A stretch of 64,000 nucleotides of DNA from Betaproteobacteria bacterium. Lineage in GTDB: Bacteria; Pseudomonadota; Gammaproteobacteria; Burkholderiales; Burkholderiaceae_C. The translations under genes were made by a program, and so were the position numbers. The stretch lies in NCBI GenBank assembly GCA_025358155.1, contig JANYKR010000039.1, forward strand, positions 35,806 through 99,805, given 5' to 3'. The notes under the pieces were generated by a model that saw only the letters and a program-made list of their open reading frames with translations, did not search any database and was not told the origin of the DNA. How positions within the stretch are numbered: position 1 is the first letter of the stretch; every line of letters starts with the position of its first letter. This document shows, one piece after another, positions 17,542 to 26,220 of this stretch.

Positions 17542-18861
17542 ATGAACGCTACGCCCTACCACAGCATCCCCCTGGTCAAAGGCCTGCCCCTGGTCGGCAA
17601 CCTGCCCAAGTTCCTGCGTGACCCGCTGGGCAATGCCCAGTCGTTGGCGGTGCACGGCAACGTGGTGCGCTCGCGCACCTTCTTCGAGACCGTCACCCTG
17701 CTCGGCCCCGACGCCAACCAGTTTGTGCTGCACGACCGTGAGGGCAACTTCACCAGCCGGGGCGGCTGGGCCTACTGGATCGACGCGGTGTTTCCGGGCG
17801 CGATCATGGCGATGGACGACCCCCAGCACAAGCACCACCGCCGCATCATGCAGGGCGCCTTCAAGCGCTCAGCGATGGAGCGCTACGTGCAAGACATGGG
17901 GCCGGTGATTGCCGATGTGCTGGCCACCTGGCCGACCGGGGCCGGGCACACGCTCAAGGTGTTCCCGCAGATCAAGGCGTTGACTCTCAACATCGCCGCC
18001 CGGGTCTTCATGGGCATGGCGCTGGGCGCCGAGGCCGACCGCATGAACCAGGCCTTCATCGACACGGTGGCGGCCTCGCTGGCGCTGGTGCGCCGGCCGC
18101 TGCCGCCGCTGGCGATGTGGCGCGGCGTGCGGGCGCGGCGCTGGCTGGTGCAGCTGATGCGGTCCAGACTGGCCGAGAAGCGCGCCACCGAGTCGCCTGA
18201 CTTGTTCAGCCAGTTGTGCCATGCCCGCAGTGAAGACGGCGAGCGCTTCAGTGACCACGAGGTGGTCAACCACATGATCTTCCTGATGATGGCGGCGCAT
18301 GACACCACCACCTCGACCCTGACCACGATGGTCTATTGCCTGGCCCGCCAGCCCGAGTGGCAAGACCGGCTGCGCCAGGACGCGCTGGCCCTGCCCGAGG
18401 CGCAGCTGCGCTATGCCGACCTGGCCGGCTGCGAGCGCACCGAGTGGGTGATGAAGGAGGCGCTGCGGCTTTATCCGCCGCTGACCTCGATCCCGCGCAA
18501 GGCGGCCAGGGACTGCGAGTTTGGCGGCTTCCAGATCCCCAAGGGCACGCCAGTGGGCATCTCGCCGATCCACACCCACCATCTGCCGTCGCTCTGGACC
18601 CGGCCGACCGAGTTCGACCCCGAGCGCTTCTCACCCGGCCGTGCCGAGCACCGCCGCCATGCCTACGGCTACCTGCCGTTTGGCGGCGGCGCGCACCTGT
18701 GCATCGGCCAGCACTTTGCCGACATGGAGGTCAAGAGCGTGCTGCACCAGCTGCTGCGGCGCTACCGCTTTGGCGTGCCTGAGGGCTACCGCATGCCCTA
18801 CCAACTGGTGCCGATTGCCAAGCCCCGGGACGGGCTGCCGATCAGCCTGCAGGCGCTTTGA
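17542..18861 (+). CDS. Cytochrome P450
   Basis: The 439-residue soluble P450 has a proline-rich start (IPLVKGLPLVGNLPKF), the I-helix oxygen-activation motif AAHDTTTS, the K-helix ExxR in KEALRLYPP, and the heme loop FGGGAHLCIGQHFA with the thiolate ligand at Cys 387. No membrane anchor or fused reductase is present, so it needs external ferredoxin and reductase partners. ATG 17542 is chosen because the reading frame upstream lacks P450 sequence. It shares a divergent intergenic region with the MAPEG gene and is followed by a class II aldolase gene. The substrate is unknown. Confidence 0.95.
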   Translation: MNATPYHSIPLVKGLPLVGNLPKFLRDPLGNAQSLAVHGNVVRSRTFFETVTLLGPDANQFVLHDREGNFTSRGGWAYWIDAVFPGAIMAMDDPQHKHHRRIMQGAFKRSAMERYVQDMGPVIADVLATWPTGAGHTLKVFPQIKALTLNIAARVFMGMALGAEADRMNQAFIDTVAASLALVRRPLPPLAMWRGVRARRWLVQLMRSRLAEKRATESPDLFSQLCHARSEDGERFSDHEVVNHMIFLMMAAHDTTTSTLTTMVYCLARQPEWQDRLRQDALALPEAQLRYADLAGCERTEWVMKEALRLYPPLTSIPRKAARDCEFGGFQIPKGTPVGISPIHTHHLPSLWTRPTEFDPERFSPGRAEHRRHAYGYLPFGGGAHLCIGQHFADMEVKSVLHQLLRRYRFGVPEGYRMPYQLVPIAKPRDGLPISLQAL

Positions 18862-18922
18862 GGCACAGCACAGTGGCCAGCCTTGCCACCTGATTCAACC
18901 CGACCCACCGCGATCCCCGCCG

Positions 18923-18954
18923 AACCACCGACCCACCGACCCGCTGACCCACCG
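18923..18954 (+). repeat. 8-base tandem repeat, four units
   Basis: Four units related to acccaccg lie between the P450 stop and the aldolase ribosome-binding site. They show no dyad symmetry and are probably a slippage product. Confidence 0.7.
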
Positions 18955-18969
18955 ACCCGGAGACACCCC

Positions 18970-19761
18970 ATGCCCCAGACCGCAACCCGACCCGCCCTTG
19001 CAACCGTGTCCGACGCCGAACGCCAGGTGCGTGAAGACCTGGCCGCCGCCTACCGACTGGTCGCGCTGTGCGGCATGGACGACAGCATCTACACCCACAT
19101 CTCGGCGCGGGTGCCCGGCACCGAGGACCATTTCCTGATCAACCCTTACGGCTGGTTGTTCCGCGAGATCACCGCCTCGTCCCTGGTCAAGATCGACCTG
19201 CAGGGCCGCATCATCGACGGCTCGACCGAGGACGTGAACCCGGCTGGCTTCACCATCCACAGCGCCGTGCATGCGGCGCGCCACGACGCGGCCTGCGTGC
19301 TGCACACCCACACGGTGGCCGGGGTGGCGGTGTCGTCGCTGGCCTGCGGGCTGCAACCCATCAACCAGTGGTCGCTGCAGTTTTACGGCCGTGTGGCCTA
19401 CCACGACTACGAAGGCATTGCGCTCGACCATGCCGAGCGTGAACGCCTGGTGGCGGACCTCGGCCCGAGCAAGAAGGTGCTGATCCTGCGCAACCACGGC
19501 CTGTTGACGCTGGGCCGCAACGTAGCCGAAGCCTTCATCCTGATGCTCAACCTCGACCGCGCCTGCCGGGTGCAGATGGCCATCCAGGCCAGCGGCATGC
19601 CACCCCAGCAACTGTCGCCCGAAGTCTGCGAGCACACCGCCAAGCAGTACGAGGGCGGCGCCAGCAAGGGATTGGCCGGCAAACCCGACCCGAACATCCG
19701 CGAATGGCGCGCGCTGTTGCGCCGGCTCGACCCCCCTACCGTAACGTCGTACCGGGCTTGA
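18970..19761 (+). CDS. Class II aldolase/adducin family protein
   Basis: The 263-residue protein has the class II aldolase fold: RLVALCGMDDSIYTHISARVPG, the zinc-binding HTHTVAGVAV, and the third histidine in LRNHGLLTLG. Family members are zinc-dependent aldolases or epimerases such as L-fuculose-phosphate aldolase, but many homologues have unknown substrates. ATG 18970 has GGAGA just upstream. The 108-base spacing from the P450 allows cotranscription. It converges with the HpaI-type aldolase gene. Confidence 0.88.
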   Translation: MPQTATRPALATVSDAERQVREDLAAAYRLVALCGMDDSIYTHISARVPGTEDHFLINPYGWLFREITASSLVKIDLQGRIIDGSTEDVNPAGFTIHSAVHAARHDAACVLHTHTVAGVAVSSLACGLQPINQWSLQFYGRVAYHDYEGIALDHAERERLVADLGPSKKVLILRNHGLLTLGRNVAEAFILMLNLDRACRVQMAIQASGMPPQQLSPEVCEHTAKQYEGGASKGLAGKPDPNIREWRALLRRLDPPTVTSYRA

Positions 19762-19847
19762 ACCGGCGCAGTGTGCCTGGAAGGGGACGCTGGCTTGAGA
19801 AGGTCAGAGGGCGACAGCTGCCGGATGCCTGGCTATCGGTAGCGCCC

Positions 19848-20630
19848 TCAGCGAACAGGGTTTGGCGGACGCAGCACCGCCAGCCGCCGGGCGATTTCGG
19901 CCTTGAGCCAGATCGCATCGTGCCCGGGCACCACCAGCTGCAGGCCCTGGGCAAGCATGTCGCGGGCCATCTCGGCGCTGCCGCACCAGATGCCGGTGAC
20001 TTTGCCGGCCGCCTGCGCTGCGGCTTGAATGCGCCGCATCGCGGCTGCCAGCACCGGGTGGTCGTGCGCTGCGCCTGGGCCCAGGCCGAGCGCGATGCCC
20101 AGGTCACTCGGGCCGATGAACAGGCCGTCGAGCTGCGTCACGGCGGCGATGGCTTCTACCGCCTCCAGCCCCGCCTGGGTTTCGATCATCGCCAGGGCCA
20201 GCAGCTGCGTGTTGGCGTGTTGCGGGTAGTCGGCTCCGCCCACCAGCAGGCCGCGCGCGGGGCCAAATGAGCGGTCGCCTTGCATGCCGTCTACGGGATA
20301 GCGACAAGCGCGCCCGAAGGCCAGCGCTTCGGCGGCAGAGTTGATGAGTGGGCAGATGATGCCGTAGGCGCCGGCGTCCAGCGCACGGTTGATCTCGGCC
20401 AGGTTGTTCTGGCTGACGCGCACCAGCGGCACAGCGGTGGTGTGCGTCAGCGCCTGCAGCATGGCCACCATCTGGGCATGGCCGGCCATGCCGTGCTGGC
20501 AGTCGATGACCACGGCGTCAAAGCCGCTGCTGCCCACCAGTTCGGCGGCATAGGCCGAATCGATGCTCAGCCAGCCGGACACGGCAGGCTGGCCTGAACG
20601 AAACAGATCAAACAGGCGATTGGTCTTCAT
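19848..20630 (-). CDS. HpcH/HpaI family aldolase
   Basis: The 260-residue protein belongs to the class II pyruvate aldolases that cleave 4-hydroxy-2-keto acids, releasing pyruvate and an aldehyde. Visible motifs are VVIDCQHG, the metal-binding Glu in MIETQAGLEA, and IGPSDLGIALG with the metal-binding Asp. It is the last gene of the long minus-strand catabolic block, 100 bases after the bicupin gene. A retro-aldol step at the end of a degradation route would fit (inference). Confidence 0.9.
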   Translation of the reverse strand: MKTNRLFDLFRSGQPAVSGWLSIDSAYAAELVGSSGFDAVVIDCQHGMAGHAQMVAMLQALTHTTAVPLVRVSQNNLAEINRALDAGAYGIICPLINSAAEALAFGRACRYPVDGMQGDRSFGPARGLLVGGADYPQHANTQLLALAMIETQAGLEAVEAIAAVTQLDGLFIGPSDLGIALGLGPGAAHDHPVLAAAMRRIQAAAQAAGKVTGIWCGSAEMARDMLAQGLQLVVPGHDAIWLKAEIARRLAVLRPPNPVR

Positions 20631-20730
20631 GCGCAGGGCTCCTTCAGGTCAGCCAGAACGGGGTGCAGCAACGCGGCCGGGCTGCGGCCGTTGAGCAGGG
20701 TGTTCGGCAGGGCGGTCGGTGGCGCCGTGC

Positions 20731-21858
20731 TCACACCGTCATGGCCGGGGGCAGCAGGCTCTTGCGTGCCAGGTGGCCGCCGGCATCCAGGGTCAGGTCG
20801 GCTTGGGCGGCGGCTGCGTACACCTCGGCTTCAAAGGTCGGCGTTTTGCGCGCATCACCGGCCACCACCAGCAAGGCATGGGCGTCCTGGCTGCCATGGT
20901 TGATGAACTGGCGCCAGCAGCCGGGCGGCATTGACAGCGTGTCCCAGGGGCCCAGGTTGGTTTGCAGGGCCTGGCTGCCCCGGTTGAAGGCCACCGCCAG
21001 CGGGCCGTCGGCATGCACCAGCACGGCGGCCTGGTCAAGCTGGAAGGCGGCGCTGCGCTGCCCTGCCGGAACCCTCAGCCATTCGACCGAAAACCCCTGC
21101 GGGTCGGTCACGGCGGGACGGTGGTCGCGGTGCTGGCTGATGCCCCAGCCGATCACCGGGGCCACTTGCCAGGCCTGGCCCGGCAAGGCGGTGTCGAGCG
21201 TGGCGGCGCGAAAGTCGCGCTGCGCCGGGCGCACGCAGCGTTGCATCAATTCGGTGGCTGACCAATGCCGCAAGGCGGCCACTTCGTCAGCCGGCATCAG
21301 GGGCAGAAGCTGGTCTTCGGCCGGCACCGGGCTGCCGGCGGCAACCTCGATCAACTGGTTGTTGCGCCCCAGGTACAGCCCTGTGCCACGGGCACGTTGC
21401 ATCACGTCGGGGCTCCAGATGATGCCGCCGGTGTCGTCGCCACCCAGCACCGTCATCAAGAAACCATGGCGGTTGCCGGCGTTGGAAAAGCCCCGGAACA
21501 TCCAGGTCGGCATGCAGATCACGTCGCCCTCTTCGAGCCGGGCCTCGCCCTCGTCGCCCTGAGCGCCCCAGCGCAGCGTGAAGCTGCCTTCACAGGCAAT
21601 GAAGACCTCGGCCGTGAAGTGCAGGTGCAGGCTGTTGGTGATGCCCGGTGCCATGCCAGCCGCACCGATGTTGAAGCCGTGCGGCTCGCGCAGGTTGATC
21701 ACCTGGGAGGCGTTCTGGGTGACGCCGGGGCCGACGATGGCGTAGTTCTCCTTGGGCGTGCTGCCGGGCAGCCGCACGTCGATGAAGGCGTCGTCGCACG
21801 ACACGTATTGGGCGCGACGGATGTGGCGGCGAGTAAGGTCTTCAGGTGTCAGGATCAT
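20731..21858 (-). CDS. Double-cupin protein, possible dioxygenase or isomerase
   Basis: The 375-residue protein has two cupin domains. In the first, HLHFTAEVFIACEG keeps the HxH...E metal ligands, but the second cupin motif reads PTWMFRGFSN, with Arg where the fourth ligand His is expected. The C-terminal domain has PPGCWRQFIN with the same His-to-Arg change and no obvious HxH pair, so it is probably structural. The gene sits 18 bases after the ABC permease gene and upstream of the HpaI aldolase gene. The reaction is unknown. Confidence 0.78.
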   Translation of the reverse strand: MILTPEDLTRRHIRRAQYVSCDDAFIDVRLPGSTPKENYAIVGPGVTQNASQVINLREPHGFNIGAAGMAPGITNSLHLHFTAEVFIACEGSFTLRWGAQGDEGEARLEEGDVICMPTWMFRGFSNAGNRHGFLMTVLGGDDTGGIIWSPDVMQRARGTGLYLGRNNQLIEVAAGSPVPAEDQLLPLMPADEVAALRHWSATELMQRCVRPAQRDFRAATLDTALPGQAWQVAPVIGWGISQHRDHRPAVTDPQGFSVEWLRVPAGQRSAAFQLDQAAVLVHADGPLAVAFNRGSQALQTNLGPWDTLSMPPGCWRQFINHGSQDAHALLVVAGDARKTPTFEAEVYAAAAQADLTLDAGGHLARKSLLPPAMTV

Positions 21859-21876
21859 GATGGTGGCGGGCAGGAG

Positions 21877-22704
21877 TTAGCCTTTGACGGCGCCTTGGGT
21901 CAGGCCCGAGACGATTTGTCTTTGAAACAGCGCCACCAAGATGATGAGCGGCAGGGTGATGCTCACTGCGCCGGCCACGCCTTGCATCAGCAAGGCATCG
22001 CTCTCGGCGGTGATGGCGCTGGCTATGGCCGCCGGCATGGTCATCTTATCGGCATTGGTGAGCGCCGAGCTGAGCATGAAGTCGTTGTAGGCCAGCAGAA
22101 AACTGAACAACCCGGTGGTGACCACACCCGGCCACATGACCGGAATGATGACGCGCCTGAAGGCCTGCAAACGGGTGCAGCCGTCCACCATGGCGGCTTC
22201 GTCCAGCTCTTGCGGGATGTTGACGAAAAAGCTGCGCAGCATCCAGATCGTGAAGGGCTGGTTGATGGCCACCAGCACGAAGATCAGGCTGAGCGTGGTG
22301 TTGCGCATGCCGATGGCGTCGAACAGCGCATGGAAGCTGGGCAGCAGCGTGGCATGCGGCAACGCGCGAAACACCAGCGCGACGATCAGCAACCAGAAGC
22401 CCAGGCTGCCTCGGTAGCGCGACAAGCCATAGCCGGCCAGACAACCCACGGTGAGCGAGATGCCCACCGTGCCCAGCGTGACCACCACCGTGTTGCCGAA
22501 GTTGCGGTAGAACTCACGGTCTATCCACAGGCCCCGGTAGTTCTCCAGCGTCAGCGGTGCCAGCCATTTGAGCGGTGCCGAAAACGCATCGACATACGTG
22601 CGCAGCGAGATCACCACCGTCCACAGCACGGGCAGGGCGGCCAGCAGCAGCCACACCGTCAGGCCGGTGTAGAGCAGCGTTTGGCCCAGCTTGCTTTGCT
22701 TCAT
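21877..22704 (-). CDS. Carbohydrate-type ABC permease (MalG/UgpE class)
   Basis: The 275-residue protein has six hydrophobic segments and the EAA loop ELDEAAMVDGCTRLQAFRRVIIPVMWPG, which docks on the ATPase. It pairs with the permease encoded immediately upstream to import a sugar or related polyol. Start MKQSKLGQ at 22704 lies two bases past the upstream gene's stop; an in-frame start at 22728 would overlap that gene. Confidence 0.9.
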   Translation of the reverse strand: MKQSKLGQTLLYTGLTVWLLLAALPVLWTVVISLRTYVDAFSAPLKWLAPLTLENYRGLWIDREFYRNFGNTVVVTLGTVGISLTVGCLAGYGLSRYRGSLGFWLLIVALVFRALPHATLLPSFHALFDAIGMRNTTLSLIFVLVAINQPFTIWMLRSFFVNIPQELDEAAMVDGCTRLQAFRRVIIPVMWPGVVTTGLFSFLLAYNDFMLSSALTNADKMTMPAAIASAITAESDALLMQGVAGAVSITLPLIILVALFQRQIVSGLTQGAVKG

Positions 22705-22705
22705 G

Positions 22706-23737
22706 TCAATGCCTTTGGCGCTGTTCACGCCAGGTCTTGCGCAACAGCGGGATCAGCAAGATGGCGATACCGATGATGGTCAGCACCGACGCGGCGCTGG
22801 CCTTGTACGGGTTGTCTTCTTGCAGCAGCACGTGGTAGGTGAGGTATTGCACGCTGGTGGTGAAGGCGCCTTGCGTGAGCACCATCACGGGCTCGAACAC
22901 CCGGTAGGCGTCCATCAAATGCATCATCAGCACAAACACCAGCAGCGGCATCAAATGCGGCAGCGTGACGTAACGCAGCCTTTGCCAACGGGTGGCGCCG
23001 TCGATGGTGGCGGCTTCGAGTGCGTCTTGCGGCACGCCTTGCAGCCCGGCATAGAACACGATGAAGGCAAACGGCAGCACATGCCAGATCCCGTACAGCA
23101 CCACCAGCATCTGCGCCGACCAGGCCTGCGCCATCCAGAACACTTGCACGCCCAGGCCGCCCAGCAAATGCGGCACCAGGCCGTTGTCACGGAACAGCCA
23201 TTTGATGGCCAGCGCCCCGACCACCGGCGTGATGATGAATGGCAGCAGCGACGCGGCGATGAAAACCGCCTTCAAGCGCTGGGTGACGCGGTTCATGGCC
23301 AGCGCCAGCACCAGACCGCCGCCCAGCACGAAGGGCGTGGTGGCCGCCACGTAGAGCAGCGTGAAGCGCAGGGCCGAGAGGAACTCGGTGGGCTCTGCCG
23401 GCTTGGCAGACACAGGGGGCATGGCAGGGGTGGTCGGCGCTGCCGCCGCTTCAGGTGATGCGGTGGGTGCAGCCTCCAGGCCCAGCACCTTGCGGTAGTA
23501 GTCCAGCCCCACCCATTCGCAGGTCCGCACCGCCTGGCCGCTGGCGTCAACACGGGCACGCTGGGTGGTGACCGCGTGCGCGCCAAAAGGCCCCGTCTGC
23601 TGCAGCGTGACAAGTTCCATCTCAAGCGCGCAATTGCGCACCGACAGCACCACCGTCATCAGCATCGGCAAGGCCAGCAAAACCAGCATCAACACCACCG
23701 ATGGGCCGACAAAGCCGGCAAAGCTGCGCAGCTTCAT
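22706..23737 (-). CDS. Carbohydrate-type ABC permease (MalF/UgpA class)
   Basis: The 343-residue permease has the EAA loop DALEAATIDGATRWQRLRYVTLPHLMP and six or more membrane helices. Between helices one and two it carries an enlarged periplasmic loop with an Ala/Pro-rich stretch (roughly residues 95-115), longer than typical UgpA proteins. ATG 23737 overlaps the binding-protein stop (ATGA). It forms the heterodimeric membrane channel with the next gene product. Confidence 0.9.
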   Translation of the reverse strand: MKLRSFAGFVGPSVVLMLVLLALPMLMTVVLSVRNCALEMELVTLQQTGPFGAHAVTTQRARVDASGQAVRTCEWVGLDYYRKVLGLEAAPTASPEAAAAPTTPAMPPVSAKPAEPTEFLSALRFTLLYVAATTPFVLGGGLVLALAMNRVTQRLKAVFIAASLLPFIITPVVGALAIKWLFRDNGLVPHLLGGLGVQVFWMAQAWSAQMLVVLYGIWHVLPFAFIVFYAGLQGVPQDALEAATIDGATRWQRLRYVTLPHLMPLLVFVLMMHLMDAYRVFEPVMVLTQGAFTTSVQYLTYHVLLQEDNPYKASAASVLTIIGIAILLIPLLRKTWREQRQRH

Positions 23738-25035
23738 GCCCTGCCCCCGGCCCGGATGAAGCCTTTCTCGGTGGCCGAGCGCCGGTAGGCCGCTGCGGCT
23801 GCGTCGAGCACGGCCTGCGGCGTGCGCTCGCCCACCAAGGCTTCGGGCAGCAGCTTGCCCACCTCGGCATGCGCCAGGCTGAAGAAGGGCTCGCCAGGCC
23901 ACACCGGCGCGCCGGCCCGCTGCGCCAGCGCCACGCCCGCGCCAAAGCGCCCGGGCTGGTAGACCGACCGCACCCACTGCCCCAGGTCGTTGCCACCTTT
24001 CACGGCGGCCTCGCTCAAGCCTGCCATCAACACCTGGAAGGCAGCTTCGCGCCGGCGCGGGTTGTTGCGGGGCAGCACGGCTGCGTCCCACCACAGGTGC
24101 GCGGCCGTGGGGCCGCCAGCACGGGCCGACGGCGCGGCCGCAAACTGCATCTGGCCCCCCACCCTGGAGGCCGCCGGGTCGTCCATGCGAGAGGCGCGGC
24201 TGGCCCACAGCACACCCATCGCGGCCTTGCCTTGCTGGAACTGGTTGACCACATCGTCGGCGTTGCTGGCCAACACGTTCGGGGTCATGTAGGGCATGAG
24301 CGAGCGCATGACGGCGATGGCCTGCACCCCCAGTTCACTGTTGAACGCCGGCTGTGCGCCACCCGGCTGAAAAAAGCGCCCGCCCAGGCTGGCCAGGATG
24401 TTGGTGAACTCGGTTGCGCAGTCAAAGCCCTTGGCAAAACCCTGGGCGATGGGGAAAGTGATGCTGGGCTCGTCACGCTTGAGCACCGCTGCAGCCTGCA
24501 CCATCTGGGCGTAGTCGGTAGGCACGGCCAGGCCGTGCTTGGCCAACAGGTCGGCGCGGTAGAACAGCGTCTGGGTGTTTTGCAAGAAGGCCACCGCCAT
24601 CACTTGCCCGTCTACCCGCACCAGCATCTTTTCTTCGAGCTTGTAGCGCGCGCCAAACTGGCCCACCAGGTCGTCCAGCGGCTGCAGCTGCCGGCGGGCG
24701 TACAGATTGGCAAACGTGGCCATCGAGACCGCGGCCGCATCGAAGGGCGACAGGCCCTTGGCGCCAAAAGCCTGTTCTGTTTCGATGGCCGCCTGGGGCG
24801 TCAGCTTCCACACCACCTTGAAGCCGGGTCGCGTGCAGCTCTCGGCGATGGCCGCCAGGTGGGCCAAGGCCGGAAAGCTGTTGCTGATCAGTTGCACCTC
24901 GCCCGTGCTGCCGGTGGTAGCGCAGCCTGCTGAGGCCGAGAGAGCGGCCGGGAGGGCGGCCGGGAGGGCGGCGGCGCGGACAGCCACCGGGCTTGCGGCA
25001 GCAACCAGCAGCAAGGTGCGGCGGCGAAGCTTCAT
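23734..25035 (-). CDS. ABC sugar-type extracellular binding protein
   Basis: The 433-residue protein is a family 1 extracellular solute-binding protein. The signal sequence contains RRRTLLLVAAASPVAVRA, then AALP repeats and a lipobox-like SASAGC, so it may be a lipoprotein. NFILASLGG-like and GVLWASRASRMDD segments and TDYAQMVQAAAVLKR match sugar-binding proteins. ATG 25035 overlaps the ATPase gene stop (ATGA). The ligand is unknown. Confidence 0.85.
   Translation of the reverse strand: MKLRRRTLLLVAAASPVAVRAAALPAALPAALSASAGCATTGSTGEVQLISNSFPALAHLAAIAESCTRPGFKVVWKLTPQAAIETEQAFGAKGLSPFDAAAVSMATFANLYARRQLQPLDDLVGQFGARYKLEEKMLVRVDGQVMAVAFLQNTQTLFYRADLLAKHGLAVPTDYAQMVQAAAVLKRDEPSITFPIAQGFAKGFDCATEFTNILASLGGRFFQPGGAQPAFNSELGVQAIAVMRSLMPYMTPNVLASNADDVVNQFQQGKAAMGVLWASRASRMDDPAASRVGGQMQFAAAPSARAGGPTAAHLWWDAAVLPRNNPRRREAAFQVLMAGLSEAAVKGGNDLGQWVRSVYQPGRFGAGVALAQRAGAPVWPGEPFFSLAHAEVGKLLPEALVGERTPQAVLDAAAAAYRRSATEKGFIRAGGRA
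24945..24974 (-). repeat. 12-base repeat in the binding-protein signal region
   Basis: Two full copies and one partial copy of gcggccgggagg (plus-strand reading) encode AALP, AALP, AALS on the minus strand. The period is four codons. Confidence 0.75.
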
Positions 25036-26195
25036 GTCGAATCTGCAACCGCAGCGGCCACCGAACCCGTAGCCGCCGGGTTCAAGCGCGCCTCGGTCCT
25101 GGCATCAAACAGGTGACAGCGCGCCGCCTCCACTGCAAAGCCGAGTGGCGATCCCATGGCACAGCGAAAGTCCTTGCCGCCCTTGGCCGTGATCAGCAAG
25201 TCGCCCAGCTTCAGCGTCACCAGGGTGGCGTCACCCGTCAGCTCAAACGCGAAGACCTCGGCAACGAGGGCGGCCTCGGGGCTGGTGTTGCTTGCGCTTG
25301 CGCCAGGGCTGTTGGTCGTACTCGCGCTGGTGTCGTTCGCCAGCACGGTGATGTCTTCCGGCCGCACGCCCAGCACCACCTGATCGACATCGACGCCTGC
25401 AGTGGCCTGCGCAAAGCCGGTGACGCGCACACCCGGCGCCGTGAACACACCGCCGGCCAGCCGGCCGCGCACCAGGTTCATGGGTGGCGAGCCGATGAAG
25501 CCGGCCACGAACAGGTTGGCCGGGCGCTCGTAGATGTCTTGCGGGCTGCCGATCTGCTGGATGCGCGCACGGCTCATCACCACCACCCGGTCGGCCAGGG
25601 TCATGGCCTCGATCTGGTCGTGCGTGACGTAGATGGTGGTCACGCCCAGGCTGTGGTGCAGGTGCTTGATGTAGGCGCGCATGGTGACGCGCAGCTTGGC
25701 GTCGAGGTTGCTCAGCGGCTCGTCCATCAGAAACACAGCAGGCTGACGCACGATGGCGCGCGCCAGGGCCACCCGCTGGCGCTGCCCGCCCGAGAGCTCC
25801 TTGGGCCGGCGCTGCAAGTAATCCATCAACTCGACCTGCTGCGCCGCCTTGTGCACGGCAGGCTCGATCTGCGCCTTTGGCAGGCCCCGGATCTTGAGCG
25901 GGAAGCCGATGTTCTCGGCCACCGTCATGTTGGGATACAGGCCGTAGCTCTGGAAAACCATGGCCACGTCGCGGTCCTTGGGCTCGAGCGTGTTGACGCA
26001 GCGATCGCCGATCCACACCTCGCCGGCGCTGGGGTCTTCCAGCCCGGCCACCATGCGCATGGTGGTGGTCTTGCCGCAGCCACTGGGGCCCAGCAGCACC
26101 AAAAATTCACCATCGGCAATGTCGAGCGACAGGGGCTCGACGGCGGTGGTCGTACCCCAGCGCTTGGCAATGTGCTTGAGTTGAACGCGGGCCAT
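25032..26195 (-). CDS. ABC importer ATPase, MalK/UgpC class
   Basis: The 387-residue ATPase has Walker A GPSGCGKTTTMR, signature LSGGQRQRVALARAI, Walker B AVFLMDEPLSNLD, the H-loop YVTHDQIEAMTLADR, and a C-terminal TOBE region (VVLGVRPEDITVL). A Ser/Thr/Asn-rich insert of about 20 residues follows RPEDITVLAND. It energises the two permeases downstream. It sits 25 bases after a SnoaL-like gene and overlaps the binding-protein start. Confidence 0.93.
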   Translation of the reverse strand: MARVQLKHIAKRWGTTTAVEPLSLDIADGEFLVLLGPSGCGKTTTMRMVAGLEDPSAGEVWIGDRCVNTLEPKDRDVAMVFQSYGLYPNMTVAENIGFPLKIRGLPKAQIEPAVHKAAQQVELMDYLQRRPKELSGGQRQRVALARAIVRQPAVFLMDEPLSNLDAKLRVTMRAYIKHLHHSLGVTTIYVTHDQIEAMTLADRVVVMSRARIQQIGSPQDIYERPANLFVAGFIGSPPMNLVRGRLAGGVFTAPGVRVTGFAQATAGVDVDQVVLGVRPEDITVLANDTSASTTNSPGASASNTSPEAALVAEVFAFELTGDATLVTLKLGDLLITAKGGKDFRCAMGSPLGFAVEAARCHLFDARTEARLNPAATGSVAAAVADST

Positions 26196-26220
26196 GGGGA
26201 ATTGCGCAAGCGCGTCCGGT

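Noticed and set aside
21265-22776. 500-codon plus-strand frame over the permease and cupin genes
   Set aside because: It is antisense to genes with intact motifs and reads as His/Gln/Arg-rich low-complexity sequence.
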